Assembly (NCBI GenBank): GCA_946541955.1
Contig: CAMNJZ010000010.1
Span: 1-38,856, forward strand
Length of the DNA: 38,856 bases
Direction: 5' to 3'
From: an uncultured Lachnospiraceae bacterium
GTDB lineage: Bacteria > Bacillota > Clostridia > Lachnospirales > Lachnospiraceae
Below, one piece after another: positions 8,089 to 17,016 of this stretch. The notes below the pieces were generated by a model. It was not told the origin of the DNA. It ran no database searches and was given only the letters and a program-made list of their open reading frames with translations. A program made the position numbers and the translations under genes. Numbering within the stretch: position 1 is the stretch's first letter; each line of letters begins with the position of its first letter.

Positions 8089-8101
8089 AGGAGGTGCTCC
8101 T
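8089..8101 (+). promoter_or_regulatory. rny ribosome binding site inside a perfect inverted repeat
   Basis: AGGAG (8089-8093), a three-base spacer GTG, and CTCCT (8097-8101) form a perfect small hairpin that contains the Shine-Dalgarno sequence three bases before the ATG at 8104. It could reduce ribosome access when folded. Confidence 0.45.
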
Positions 8102-8103
8102 GT

Positions 8104-9651
8104 ATGCTACCGGCAATAATAGCAGTGCTCGTCACACTGGTGATTGCTGTTCCGGTTACCTTCTATGTGACTTCCAATTATGAGAAGAAACAGACCCAGG
8201 CGACCATTGGCAATGCAGAAGAGAAGGCTCGGGCGATCATAGATGAAGCCCTTCTGTCAGCGGAAGCTCAGAAACGCGAAGCCCTCCTGGAGGTCAAAGA
8301 GGAATCGATCCGGTCCAGAAATGAACTGGAGAAGGAGATCCGGGACCGCAGGAACGAGGTACAGCGCAACGAGAGAAGGATTCAGCAGAAGGAAGAAGCC
8401 ATTGATCGCAAGACGGATGCTCTTGAACGCAAGGAACAGAGTCTGACGGCTAAGGAAGAAACACTGCGCAGACAGAAGGAAGAAATTTCCAAACTGAGCG
8501 AGCAGCGCGTACAGGAACTAGAACGAATTTCAGGATTAACCTCCGAACAGGCAAAAGAATACCTTTTAAAAATTGTTGAGGATGACGTCAAACACGATTC
8601 TGCCATCATGATCAAGGAAGCAGAAGCAACGGCAAAAGAGGAAGCGGAAAAGAGAGCCCGTGAAATCGTTGTCGGCGCGATCCAGCGCTGTGCGGCCGAT
8701 CATGTAGCAGAAGCAACCATTTCTGTAGTCCAGCTGCCCAGCGATGAAATGAAGGGCAGGATCATCGGACGTGAAGGCAGAAATATCCGTACTCTGGAAA
8801 CAATGACAGGTGTTGATCTGATTATTGATGATACACCCGAGGCAGTCGTTATTTCCGGCTTTGATCCGATCCGAAGAGAGATCGCCCGCATTGCCCTTGA
8901 GAGACTGATCGTAGACGGCCGTATCCATCCCGCCAGAATCGAGGAGATGGTGGAAAAGGCCAAACGGGAAGTCGACACCAAGATCAAGGAGGAAGGTGAA
9001 GCGGCTACTCTGGAAGTCGGCGTACACGGTATCCATCCGGAACTTGTCAAGCTTCTTGGCAAACTCCGTTATCGTACCAGCTACGGACAGAATGCCCTGA
9101 AGCATTCCATTGAAGTAGCACAGCTTTCCGGTCTCATCGCCAGTGAATTCGGCCTTGACGTTCGTCTGGCCAAACGTGCAGGTCTTCTGCATGATATAGG
9201 CAAGGCAGTCGACCACGAGATGGAAGGCTCACATGTACAGCTCGGCGCAGATCTTTGCCGTAAGTACAAGGAATCCCAGACTGTGATCAATACAGTCGAA
9301 TCCCATCATGGTGATGTGGAAGCAACCAGTCTGATCGCCTGCATCGTACAGGCAGCAGACACCATTTCTGCAGCACGTCCCGGTGCCCGCAGAGAGACCC
9401 TGGAGACCTATACGACCAGGCTGAAACAATTAGAAGAAATCACCAACAGTTTTAAAGGCGTCAGCAATTCTTATGCCATTCAGGCAGGCAGAGAAGTTCG
9501 TGTCATGGTAGTTCCTGAGCAGATCAATGACACTGAGATGGTCTTACTGGCCAGAGAGATTTCCAAGAAGATCGAAAATGAAATGGAATATCCCGGACAG
9601 ATCAAGGTCAATGTGATCCGTGAATCGAGAGTCACAGATTACGCAAAATAA
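8104..9651 (+). CDS. rny: Ribonuclease Y
   Basis: Membrane-anchored endoribonuclease that starts decay of many mRNAs in Firmicutes lacking RNase E. The 515-residue product has an N-terminal membrane helix (about 3-22), a long charged coiled coil (about 30-180), a KH RNA-binding domain with [15 protein letters not shown] near 218-232, and an HD phosphohydrolase domain with [13 protein letters not shown] near 361-373, where His363 and Asp364 are the metal-site pair. Length and domain order are canonical. It has its own strong promoter and terminator, so it is transcribed separately from recA-recX. Confidence 0.97.
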   Translation: MLPAIIAVLVTLVIAVPVTFYVTSNYEKKQTQATIGNAEEKARAIIDEALLSAEAQKREALLEVKEESIRSRNELEKEIRDRRNEVQRNERRIQQKEEAIDRKTDALERKEQSLTAKEETLRRQKEEISKLSEQRVQELERISGLTSEQAKEYLLKIVEDDVKHDSAIMIKEAEATAKEEAEKRAREIVVGAIQRCAADHVAEATISVVQLPSDEMKGRIIGREGRNIRTLETMTGVDLIIDDTPEAVVISGFDPIRREIARIALERLIVDGRIHPARIEEMVEKAKREVDTKIKEEGEAATLEVGVHGIHPELVKLLGKLRYRTSYGQNALKHSIEVAQLSGLIASEFGLDVRLAKRAGLLHDIGKAVDHEMEGSHVQLGADLCRKYKESQTVINTVESHHGDVEATSLIACIVQAADTISAARPGARRETLETYTTRLKQLEEITNSFKGVSNSYAIQAGREVRVMVVPEQINDTEMVLLAREISKKIENEMEYPGQIKVNVIRESRVTDYAK

Positions 9652-9666
9652 ATATGCAGACAAAAC

Positions 9667-9706
9667 AGAAAGCGGTATGGCGAAGGCCTTACTGCTTTCT
9701 TTTTTT
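9667..9706 (+). terminator. Terminator of rny
   Basis: AGAAAGCGGTA (9667-9677) pairs with TACTGCTTTCT (9690-9700), with one G-T pair, followed by seven T. Confidence 0.85.
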
Positions 9707-9771
9707 GCCGGAAACAGGTACTATTATGGAAGGCGGAAAATGACACTCTTTTTACAGAGACGGAGGACAAG

Positions 9772-10641
9772 GTGGCTGGCGTCGGTATAGAAGATTATCT
9801 TCAGTATCTGGAGAAAAAAAAGAATATCCGTCCTGCCACCAGGCAGGGATACAGAAAGGATCTGGAGCAGCTGCTTTTGTGGGCGGGCCGGAAAGGGGTC
9901 AGGACCATCCGGGAGCTGGACCGTACTCTGCTGCAGACCTATGTGGGAGACCTGGAGAGGGAGGGCCTTGCCCCCCGGACGATCCGGCGCAAGATGACGA
10001 CGGTAAGGGGATATTTCTCCTTTCTGCGCGATCGGGGCGTTCTGCTAAAGAACCATGCGCTGGACCTGGCTCTTCCCGAGGAAGAGGAGGGAACGGCCCG
10101 GGTCCTTTCCCTGGAGGAAATTTCGGCTATATTGTCTGCCCCTGACTGCTCCGACTGGATGGGACTGCGGGATAAGGCGCTTTTGGAGCTTTTGTATGGA
10201 AGCGGGATGAAAGTGAGTGAAATCATTTCTCTCAAAGTCAAAAATGTGGACCTCCAGGTCTCCTGCGTGATCATGGAAGGGAGAAGGCAGGAGGAAAGAA
10301 TGATTCCCTTCGGAGACAGAGCCAGGAAGGCCCTGCTCCGTTATCTTTCCATCATGCGGGGGCGTTTTTCCGGACCCGAGCAGATCCTTTTTATCAACCG
10401 GGAGGGAGACGCCCTCAGCAGACAGAGCATCTGGAAGATGGTAAGGCAGTATGCAAAAACTGCCGGCGTCCGGGGCAGCGTTTCCCCCGAGCTTCTGCGT
10501 ACGTCTCTGGCGGTCCATCTGCTGGAATACGGGGCCGATCTGGAAAGCGTCAAAGATATCCTGGGACACTCTACAAAGGCTGCCACCAGGCGCTATGGAC
10601 ACAGGGCCTCCAGGACCGGAGGTACTTCCCATGACCAGTGA
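9772..10641 (+). CDS. Tyrosine recombinase of XerC/XerD type with degenerate active site
   Basis: A 289-residue protein with the Xer layout: an N-terminal SAM-like core-binding domain (about 1-95, with RPATRQGYRKDLEQLL) and a C-terminal catalytic domain. The GTG start has GGAGG five bases upstream. Compared with the XerD active site, Arg I (GLRVSE) is Lys147 (GMKVSE), the beta-hairpin Lys aligns with Arg171 (EGRRQEERMIPF), and the His of HxxR is Glu240 (SPELLRT). Arg243, His266 (LGHS) and Tyr275 remain. Strand cleavage is therefore likely impaired, though the nucleophile is kept. The fold is intact and the frame is undamaged, so this looks like a diverged functional gene, not a decaying one. 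A true Xer protein would have to be encoded elsewhere. Confidence 0.85.
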   Translation: MAGVGIEDYLQYLEKKKNIRPATRQGYRKDLEQLLLWAGRKGVRTIRELDRTLLQTYVGDLEREGLAPRTIRRKMTTVRGYFSFLRDRGVLLKNHALDLALPEEEEGTARVLSLEEISAILSAPDCSDWMGLRDKALLELLYGSGMKVSEIISLKVKNVDLQVSCVIMEGRRQEERMIPFGDRARKALLRYLSIMRGRFSGPEQILFINREGDALSRQSIWKMVRQYAKTAGVRGSVSPELLRTSLAVHLLEYGADLESVKDILGHSTKAATRRYGHRASRTGGTSHDQ

Positions 10642-10659
10642 TAAGAAGCCATATGTATT

Positions 10660-10680
10660 TGCATGCGGATTTGGCATGCA
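10660..10680. repeat. Inverted repeat downstream of the Xer-like gene
   Basis: TGCATGC (10660-10666) and GCATGCA (10674-10680) flank a seven-base centre GGATTTG. No T-run follows, so it is not a standard terminator. Arms around a short centre recall a recombinase core site, but it does not match a known dif sequence. Confidence 0.5.
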
Positions 10681-10728
10681 GAATCGATTTCATCAAAATA
10701 AAGTAAAATAATAATAAAAGTGTACAAT

Positions 10729-10756
10729 TTGCTTGTGATATCATGTATAATATAGT
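10729..10756 (+). promoter_or_regulatory. Candidate promoter region of glgA
   Basis: A consensus TATAAT occurs at 10746-10751. An overlapping TATAGT (10751-10756) pairs with TTGCTT (10729-10734) over 16 bp. The stretch is AT-rich and about 85 nt before the ATG; the exact -35 is uncertain. Confidence 0.45.
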
Positions 10757-10840
10757 CAATAATAAACAATACCGCAGATAAAACAGCAGTAGTGTTTAAG
10801 CAGATATTAAATTTTTAACAGTTACAGGGGGATTCAACAG

Positions 10841-12289
10841 ATGAAGAATATTCTTTTTGTTGCATCAGAAGGCGTTCCGTTCATCAAGACCGGCGGACTT
10901 GCAGACGTTGTCGGCTCACTGCCGAAGGACATTGACAAGAAATACTATGATGTCCGCGTGATTATTCCGAAATATTCCTGCATGAAGCAGGCTATGAAAG
11001 ATAAGATGGAATATGTTACTCATTTCTACATGGACTACCACTGGAAGAGTGAGTACGTAGGAATCCTGCAGGCAGAAGTTGACGGCGTCAAGTTCTATTT
11101 CGTGGATAATGAAGGATTCTTCACAAGTGAAAAGCCTTATACAGACGATCCGCTTTTTGAGATCACCAGATTTGCCTTCTTCTCAAAGGCAGTTCTTTCC
11201 GCACTTCCCGTGATCGGCTTCAGACCTGACCTGATCCACTGCCATGACTGGCAGACCGGCCTTGTTCCTGTATATCTGAAGGAAAGATTCGCCGCCAACG
11301 AATTCTATCACGGCATCAAGACCGTTATGACCATCCATAACCTGAAGTTCCAGGGCAAGTGGAATGTACAGGATGTGGAAGACATTACCGGTCTTTCCGC
11401 TTACTATTTCACACCTGACAAGCTGGAGGCTTATAAGGATGCCAACCTTCTCAAGGGCGGCCTTGTCTATGCAGATGCCCTGACCACCGTTTCTCCTACC
11501 TATGCAGAGGAGATCAAGACCCAGTTCTACGGCGAGGGTCTGGACGGTCTGCTCAACGCCAGAGCCAATGACCTGCGCGGTATCATCAATGGTATCGACT
11601 ACACAGACTTCAGCCCTGAAAATGATAAGAAGATTCCGCAGGCCTACAATGTCGAGAACTTCCGCAAGGAGAAGGTCAAGAACAAACTGGCTCTGCAGAA
11701 GGAGCTGGGCCTGAAGCAGGACGAGAAGGTCTTCATGATCGGTATCGTTTCCCGTCTGACAGACCAGAAGGGCTTCGACCTGATCGCTTATGTTCTGGAG
11801 GAGATCCTTTCTCTGGATGCGATCCAGATGGTCGTTCTGGGTACCGGCGAAGAGCGGTATGAGAACATGTTCCGTTACTTCGACTGGAAGTACAACGACA
11901 AGATCTCTGCCAACATTTATTATTCCGACGAGCTGTCCCATAAGATCTATGCTGCATCCGATGCATTCCTTATGCCTTCCCTGTTCGAGCCCTGCGGCCT
12001 CAGCCAGCTGATGTCCCTGAAGTATGGCACACTGCCCATCGTCAGAGAGACCGGCGGTCTGAAGGATACCGTCGAGCCTTATAACGAATATGAAGGCACC
12101 GGCACAGGCTTCACATTTGCAAATTACAATGCACATGAGATGATGCACGCCATCCGCTATGCAGAGCAGGTCTTCTATGATGACAGGAAGTCCTGGGACA
12201 AGATGGTCGAGCGTGCCATGAATGCAGACTTCTCCTGGAAGGTATCTGCAGGCAAGTATCAGGAGATGTATGACTGGCTGATCGGCTGA
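10841..12289 (+). CDS. glgA: Glycogen synthase (ADP-glucose dependent)
   Basis: Glycosyltransferase family 5 enzyme that extends alpha-1,4-glucan from ADP-glucose. The 482-residue product has the N-terminal substrate motif KTGGLADVVGSLP (about 16-28), CHDWQTGL, the inter-domain HNLKFQG, and the C-terminal catalytic EPCGLSQL and RETGGLKDTV blocks. The ribosome site AGGGGG lies about ten bases before the ATG. It stands alone between its own promoter region and a very strong terminator, with no other glg genes adjacent, so glycogen genes are dispersed in this genome. Codon use is biased towards C-ending codons, consistent with high expression. Confidence 0.96.
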   Translation: MKNILFVASEGVPFIKTGGLADVVGSLPKDIDKKYYDVRVIIPKYSCMKQAMKDKMEYVTHFYMDYHWKSEYVGILQAEVDGVKFYFVDNEGFFTSEKPYTDDPLFEITRFAFFSKAVLSALPVIGFRPDLIHCHDWQTGLVPVYLKERFAANEFYHGIKTVMTIHNLKFQGKWNVQDVEDITGLSAYYFTPDKLEAYKDANLLKGGLVYADALTTVSPTYAEEIKTQFYGEGLDGLLNARANDLRGIINGIDYTDFSPENDKKIPQAYNVENFRKEKVKNKLALQKELGLKQDEKVFMIGIVSRLTDQKGFDLIAYVLEEILSLDAIQMVVLGTGEERYENMFRYFDWKYNDKISANIYYSDELSHKIYAASDAFLMPSLFEPCGLSQLMSLKYGTLPIVRETGGLKDTVEPYNEYEGTGTGFTFANYNAHEMMHAIRYAEQVFYDDRKSWDKMVERAMNADFSWKVSAGKYQEMYDWLIG

Positions 12290-12321
12290 TCCTGGACAGA
12301 TGCCAAATATTGATTTTTACG

Positions 12322-12352
12322 GCGGGGCAGTCTTTTGACTGCCCCGCTTTTT
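12322..12352 (+). terminator. Terminator of glgA
   Basis: A perfect 11-bp stem GCGGGGCAGTC (12322-12332) / GACTGCCCCGC (12337-12347), a TTTT loop and a T-run. Confidence 0.95.
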
Positions 12353-12384
12353 CTGTGCCGGGAAATCTCTTCCGAAAGTTTAGG

Positions 12385-12412
12385 TTTCAAAGACCGGAAT
12401 TCGTGCTATAGT
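12385..12412 (+). promoter_or_regulatory. Candidate extended -10 promoter of the flippase gene
   Basis: TGC-TATAGT (12404-12412) is an extended -10 element, with a weak TTTCAA (12385-12390) 16 bp upstream. It lies about 40 nt before the ATG at 12453. Confidence 0.5.
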
Positions 12413-12452
12413 GTATAAGGCAGAAATTTTAACAAACAGCAGACGAGGTTCT

Positions 12453-14114
12453 ATGAAAGAAAACAAGAGGAAGGGAGGGATCCTGGTCCAGGCAGGCATC
12501 CTGGCGGCAGCCAGTATGATCGTCCGGATCATCGGTATCCTTTACAGATCTCCCCTGACAGCCATCATCGGCGATGAAGGAAACGGCTACTACGGATTCG
12601 CCTATAATATTTACGCCATCGTCCTGATGGTATCTTCCTACAGTATTCCCCAGGCCATCTCCAAGCTTATGGCTCAGAAAATGGCAGTGGGAGAGTACAA
12701 GAACGCCCGGAGAGTCCTGCAGTGCACCCTGACCTATTCCCTGGTGGTCGGCCTGCTTTCCAGCATTCTTCTTTACTTTGGCGCGCCTGTTCTGGTGCCG
12801 CCCTCTACGGTGCCGGTCCTGCGCATGTTCGCTCCCACGGTCTTTTTCTTCGGCATTCTGGGCGTTTTGAGAGGCTATTTCCAGGCCGATCAGGATATGA
12901 CGCCCACCTCGATCTCCCAGATCCTGGAGCAGATCGCCAACGCCCTGGTCAGTATCGGCGCGGCCTGGTTCTTTATGCACCGCCTGGCAGGCCCCAATTC
13001 CCATGAACAGGCTGTTTACGGCGCCATGGGAAGCGCCCTGGGAACCGGAAGCGGCGTGCTGGCCGCCCTGGTCTTTATGACTTTCTTGTTCATGCGCAGC
13101 AGGGCATGGTTCAGTGAACGGGTCGAATCAGACCGGACCGGCAGACTTGCTCCCTGGGGACAGGTCTTTCGGGATACCATCCTGGTCATTACGCCCTTTA
13201 TTCTCAGCGGCTTTATTCTGAATCTGACGACCACGGTCAACCAGACCATTTATTCCAACATCATGATCCGGGCCTGGCATGTGGATGAGATCGAGGTTTC
13301 CACCGCCTATGGCATTTTTTCAAACAAGGCTGTGGTGATCAGCAATATTCCCATTTCCATTGCGACAGCGCTGGCAACGGCCGTCATTCCCAATATCTCC
13401 GCCGCCTATGCCAGATTTGATCTGGAGGAGACAAGACGGAGGGTGATCTCAGCGATTCGAATCGTCCTGGTGGTGGCCCTGCCCTGTACGGTGGGCCTGA
13501 TCGTTCTGGCAAGACCTGTCACGATGCTTCTCTTCCCCCAGTGGGAATCCCTGGACCAGGCGTCGAACCTTCTGGCCCTTCTGGCTGTGACCGTGGTCCT
13601 GTATTCGGTATCGACCATTACCAATGCGGCGCTGCAGTCCATCGGCAGGATGTCTCTGCCCCTGGTCAGCGCGGGCTTTGCCCTGGTCATTCAGACCATC
13701 GCTCTGGTGGCCCTGCTGACAATGACCGGTCTGGATATCTATGCCCTGGTCCTTGTCAGTATACTGTATTCGGCCCTGATCTTTGTCATGAACGAGATCT
13801 TCCTGATGCGGTATCTGCAGCTGAAGGCCGATATGACGGTGACGTTTGTAAAGCCTCTGGTTTCAGCTCTTCTCATGGGCCTGGTATGCAAGGGTGTATA
13901 TTCGGCCTGCAGCTTTTTGATGATGCGGTCGGGGAGGGGGATTTATTTCTGCAATCTTTTTGCCCTGGTCCCGGCCATCGGGGCCTCTGTCCTGGTCTAT
14001 TTCTTTATCCTGATTCGGATCGGAACGCTGGCAGAGGAGGACATTCTGAACTTCCCCAAGGGAGCACTGCTTCTGAAGGTCTTTAAAAAACTGCGCTGGC
14101 TGAAACAGCAGTGA
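12453..14114 (+). CDS. MOP-superfamily flippase, SpoVB/MurJ-like oligosaccharide exporter
   Basis: A 553-residue polytopic membrane protein with about 14 hydrophobic helices spread along its length, the MATE-like polysaccharide-flippase fold. The N-terminus (GILVQAGILAAASMIVRIIGILYRSPL) and EGNGYYGFAYNIYAIVLMVSSYSIP are typical of the SpoVB/YtgP/MurJ-like group, which flips lipid-linked sugars or lipid II across the membrane. The ATG at 12453 is preferred to the in-frame GTG at 12411 because GAGG lies six bases upstream and the upstream peptide is not membrane-like. It is monocistronic, with an extended -10 promoter and a shared hairpin downstream. Whether the cargo is lipid II or another glycan cannot be read from sequence. 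Confidence 0.88.
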   Translation: MKENKRKGGILVQAGILAAASMIVRIIGILYRSPLTAIIGDEGNGYYGFAYNIYAIVLMVSSYSIPQAISKLMAQKMAVGEYKNARRVLQCTLTYSLVVGLLSSILLYFGAPVLVPPSTVPVLRMFAPTVFFFGILGVLRGYFQADQDMTPTSISQILEQIANALVSIGAAWFFMHRLAGPNSHEQAVYGAMGSALGTGSGVLAALVFMTFLFMRSRAWFSERVESDRTGRLAPWGQVFRDTILVITPFILSGFILNLTTTVNQTIYSNIMIRAWHVDEIEVSTAYGIFSNKAVVISNIPISIATALATAVIPNISAAYARFDLEETRRRVISAIRIVLVVALPCTVGLIVLARPVTMLLFPQWESLDQASNLLALLAVTVVLYSVSTITNAALQSIGRMSLPLVSAGFALVIQTIALVALLTMTGLDIYALVLVSILYSALIFVMNEIFLMRYLQLKADMTVTFVKPLVSALLMGLVCKGVYSACSFLMMRSGRGIYFCNLFALVPAIGASVLVYFFILIRIGTLAEEDILNFPKGALLLKVFKKLRWLKQQ

Positions 14115-14119
14115 ATGAA

Positions 14120-14165
14120 AAACGGCTGCAAAGCCTGTCCGGGAGACAGGTCTTTGCAGCCGTTT
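14120..14165. terminator. Bidirectional hairpin between convergent flippase and citrate synthase genes
   Basis: AAACGGCTGCAAAG (14120-14133) pairs perfectly with CTTTGCAGCCGTTT (14152-14165), with an inner CTGTC/GACAG stem. The U-tract is better on the minus-strand side, so it likely serves citrate synthase best. Confidence 0.88.
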
Positions 14166-14189
14166 GAAGTTTGTCTGTACTTATGAGGA

Positions 14190-15548
14190 TCAGCGCTTTT
14201 CCATGGGGACGAAGCTCTGGTGCTCACCTACATATTTGGTGGCGGGGCGCATGATCTTTCCGTCGTAGAGACGGTTCTCCAGATTGTGGGCGATCCAGCC
14301 CGTGACTCTGGCGATGGCGAAAAGAGGGGTAAAGAGGTCGGAAGGAATCCCCAGCATGTCATAGGCAAAACCGGAGTAGAAGTCGACGTTGGTAGGGATC
14401 ACCTTGCCCTTTCTTTCCAGGACTTCTTCCTTGACGGTCTCTTCAAAGACCTTGTAGAATTCGAACTTGTGCATGCAGTCCTTTTCCTCCGCCAGCATTC
14501 TGCAGAGGTCCCGGATCAGCTCGCAGCGGGGATCGGAAAGGGTATAGACCGCGTGGCCGAATCCGTAGACCAGACCGGTGTGATCGTAATAGTCCCCGTC
14601 CAGGATCCGGGTGATGATCTTGCGCAGGAGCTCCTTGTTGCTGGAGTAGTCGGTATCGGCAATGACCTGTTCCATCATTCTGGCAACGGAAATATTGGCG
14701 CCGCCATGCTTGGGGCCCTTGAGGGAACCGATGGAGCCGCAGATCGAGGAATAAAGGTCCGTACCGGTGGAGCCCATCACGACCGTCGTAAAGGTGGAGT
14801 TGTTGCCGCCGCCGTGATCTGCGTGGATGACTAAAAGGGCGTCGAGCAGATTTGCCTCCTTCTGGGTGAACTTTCCGTCGGGACGAAGCATGTAAAGGAT
14901 GTTCTCGGCAATGGAATACTCCGGTCTGGGATAATGAATGATCAGGGACTGCCGGTAGAATTCATGAATCTTGGCCTGGTACCCGTAGCAGGCGATGGAC
15001 GGGAATTTGGCGATCAGGTTCATGCCCTTCAGCAGGGTCTCATAGACGTCGACCTCATCCGGATTCTCATCATAGTTATAGAGGGTCAGTGTGGCGGTCA
15101 TCAGGCCGTTCATCAGGTTCTTTGTGGGATTGCGGAGCAGCTCATTGACCAGGAAGTCGTTGGGCAGCTCATAGCGCTGGGCCAGGCAGCGCTTGAAATC
15201 CTCGAAGGTGTGACGATTGGGAAGGTAGCCGAAGAGCAGGAGAAAGGCCGTCTCTTCATAGCCGAAGTTCCCCTTCCGGTTCCTGACCAGATCGTAGATG
15301 CTGTAGCCTCTGTAGAGCAGCTCGCCCTGGGCGGGAATGACATGGCCTTCATCGTCGGTGGTATAGCCGATAACATCCGAAACCTTGGTCAGACCGATCC
15401 TGACGCCGGTACCGTCATCGTTACGCAGGCCCTTCTTGACATTGTATTCCTTGAACAGAGGATTGGGGATATCCGTAAAAACAGAAGATTTGCCGTAAAA
15501 GCGGGCAAGAATACTGTCGTCGTTAAATCTGCGGCTGTAGTCGTTCAT
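14190..15548 (-). CDS. gltA: Citrate synthase
   Basis: Condenses oxaloacetate and acetyl-CoA to citrate, in fermentative clostridia usually to supply 2-oxoglutarate for glutamate. The 452-residue product starts at the ATG at 15548 (MNDYSRR), with AAGG ten bases upstream; a longer in-frame start at 15587 is less likely. Active-site regions are present: HADHGGGNNSTF (substrate His), GFGHAVYTLSDPRC (catalytic His) and VDFYSGFAYDMLGI (catalytic Asp). It is larger than the classic 430-residue GltA because of an N-terminal extension. No aconitase or isocitrate dehydrogenase gene is beside it. It is transcribed alone, divergently from udp. Confidence 0.95.
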   Translation of the reverse strand: MNDYSRRFNDDSILARFYGKSSVFTDIPNPLFKEYNVKKGLRNDDGTGVRIGLTKVSDVIGYTTDDEGHVIPAQGELLYRGYSIYDLVRNRKGNFGYEETAFLLLFGYLPNRHTFEDFKRCLAQRYELPNDFLVNELLRNPTKNLMNGLMTATLTLYNYDENPDEVDVYETLLKGMNLIAKFPSIACYGYQAKIHEFYRQSLIIHYPRPEYSIAENILYMLRPDGKFTQKEANLLDALLVIHADHGGGNNSTFTTVVMGSTGTDLYSSICGSIGSLKGPKHGGANISVARMMEQVIADTDYSSNKELLRKIITRILDGDYYDHTGLVYGFGHAVYTLSDPRCELIRDLCRMLAEEKDCMHKFEFYKVFEETVKEEVLERKGKVIPTNVDFYSGFAYDMLGIPSDLFTPLFAIARVTGWIAHNLENRLYDGKIMRPATKYVGEHQSFVPMEKR

Positions 15549-15571
15549 AGCGAATGTACCTTTCCATAATC

Positions 15572-15585
15572 GTATATTTGTATAC
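15572..15585. promoter_or_regulatory. Inverted repeat at the start of the citrate synthase transcript
   Basis: GTATA (15572-15576), TTTG, TATAC (15581-15585): a 5-4-5 palindrome 7 to 20 bases downstream of the predicted transcription start, where a repressor could act. The regulator is not identified. Confidence 0.35.
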
Positions 15586-15598
15586 AACTTTAAGCGGG

Positions 15599-15607
15599 AT
15601 TATAACA
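15599..15607 (-). promoter_or_regulatory. Extended -10 promoter of citrate synthase
   Basis: On the minus strand TGT-TATAAT occupies 15607 to 15599. No good -35 is visible, as is common with extended -10 promoters. Start of transcription is expected near 15592. Confidence 0.5.
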
Positions 15608-15674
15608 CAAACTTTGTCCCAGGGGAACCTGTTTATGGATATTTGAACAAAAAATATAACTAAAATTTCGCAAT

Positions 15675-15744
15675 TTGTCCAGTCATTGTATGTTAGAATA
15701 TCCTTATCATGCAGAGAAGGACCCTGCAAGGGGTCTCCTTTTAT
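15675..15744 (+). promoter_or_regulatory. Candidate promoter and leader hairpin upstream of udp
   Basis: TTGTCC (15675-15680) and TATCCT (15699-15704), 18 bp apart, are a weak promoter candidate. They are followed by an imperfect hairpin, AAGGACCC (15717-15724) with GGGTCTCCTT (15731-15740), ending in a short T-run. It may attenuate transcription into udp or be a chance hairpin. Confidence 0.35.
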
Positions 15745-15802
15745 CATACCGCTCACCGCAGCGGCTCCTGACAAGTCCTGCTAAAACCGGAGGTGAATGT
15801 AA

Positions 15803-16588
15803 ATGATACCCAAATACTCAGATGATCCCAACAGACAATATCATATACAGATCGCAAAAGGCGAAGTTGGAAAATACGTTATGCTGCCCGGAGATCCCGG
15901 CCGCTGTGAGAAGATCGCAGCCTATCTGGACGATCCGGTCCTTGTCATGCAGCACCGTGAATATACCACCTATACAGGATATCTGGACGGCGAGATGGTC
16001 TCCGTTACCTCCACCGGTATAGGCGGCCCTTCCGCATCCATAGCCCTGGAGGAACTGGTCCGCTGCGGCGCGGATACCTTCGTCCGGGTCGGCTCCTGCG
16101 GCGGCATGCAGATCGACGTAAAGGGCGGCGATCTGGTGGTGGCCACCGCTGCCGTACGAATGGAAGGGACCAGTAAGGAATATGCCCCCATTGAATATCC
16201 TGCCGTCGCCGATCTGACGGTCACCAACGCCCTGGTGGAAGCCTGCGACAGACTGGGATTCACCTGTCATGCAGGCGTGGTCCAGTGCAAGGACGCCTTC
16301 TATGGCCAGCACTGCCCCGAGGATATGCCGGTCTCCTATGAACTGGAGAACAAGTGGCAGGCCTGGCTCAGAATGGGATGCCTTGCTTCTGAAATGGAAT
16401 CGGCCGCCCTCTTTATCGCAGGACAGTTTCTGCGGGTCAGAGTCGGCTCTGTTTTTGCTGTATTTGCCAACCAGGAGCGGGCCAAGCAGGGGCTTCCCAA
16501 TCCTGTCCTTAAGGACACGGATGCATCCATCCGGGCCGGCGTGGAAGCGATCCGGATCCTGATCAGAAAGGATAAGGAAAAATGCTGA
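15803..16588 (+). CDS. udp: Uridine phosphorylase (PNP/UDP family)
   Basis: Cleaves uridine with phosphate to uracil and ribose-1-phosphate. The 261-residue product has the PNP/UDP family blocks: [14 protein letters not shown] (phosphate site), [25 protein letters not shown], the [20 protein letters not shown] segment typical of Udp, and SEMESAALF for the ribose site. The ribosome site GGAGGTG lies before the ATG. The stop overlaps the cdd start by 7 bp, so the two pyrimidine-salvage enzymes are translationally coupled. Related purine-nucleoside specificity cannot be fully ruled out, but the blocks look like Udp. Confidence 0.9.
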   Translation: MIPKYSDDPNRQYHIQIAKGEVGKYVMLPGDPGRCEKIAAYLDDPVLVMQHREYTTYTGYLDGEMVSVTSTGIGGPSASIALEELVRCGADTFVRVGSCGGMQIDVKGGDLVVATAAVRMEGTSKEYAPIEYPAVADLTVTNALVEACDRLGFTCHAGVVQCKDAFYGQHCPEDMPVSYELENKWQAWLRMGCLASEMESAALFIAGQFLRVRVGSVFAVFANQERAKQGLPNPVLKDTDASIRAGVEAIRILIRKDKEKC

Positions 16589-17007
16589 GGGAAGAGACGA
16601 TCCGCGCCCTCATTGAGGACGCGCTGGGAATGATGAAGATGTCCTATATCCCTTACAGCGGCTTTGCTGTGGGGGCGGCCCTGCTGACGGAAGACGGGTC
16701 GGTATACAGGGGCTGCAACATTGAGAACGCCGCCTATTCCCCTTCTGTCTGCGCCGAAAGGACTGCCTTCTTCAAGGCGGTCAGTGAAGGGCATACCCGT
16801 TTTCAGGCCATTGCCGTAACGGGAGGAAAGGACCGGAAGGCCGATGCCTTCTGTACGCCCTGCGGCGTATGCCGTCAGGTCATGATGGAATTCTGTGATC
16901 CGGAGACCTTCCTGATCATATCCGCCGTGGATCCTGACCACTACAGGGTCTATACCCTGAAGGATCTGCTGCCGGAGGGCTTTGGCCCTGCCAATCTGGA
17001 GAAATGA
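16582..17007 (+). CDS. cdd: Cytidine deaminase
   Basis: Converts cytidine and deoxycytidine to uridine and deoxyuridine, feeding the phosphorylase encoded just upstream. At 141 residues it is the small homotetrameric type. The zinc site is visible as [21 protein letters not shown] (CAE, with the catalytic Glu) and [13 protein letters not shown] (PCxxC). It overlaps udp by 7 bp and is followed 9 bp later by the zinc-finger membrane protein. Salvage of cytidine via Cdd then Udp is therefore encoded as one unit. Confidence 0.96.
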   Translation: MLREETIRALIEDALGMMKMSYIPYSGFAVGAALLTEDGSVYRGCNIENAAYSPSVCAERTAFFKAVSEGHTRFQAIAVTGGKDRKADAFCTPCGVCRQVMMEFCDPETFLIISAVDPDHYRVYTLKDLLPEGFGPANLEK

Positions 17008-17016
17008 GGAATTACT

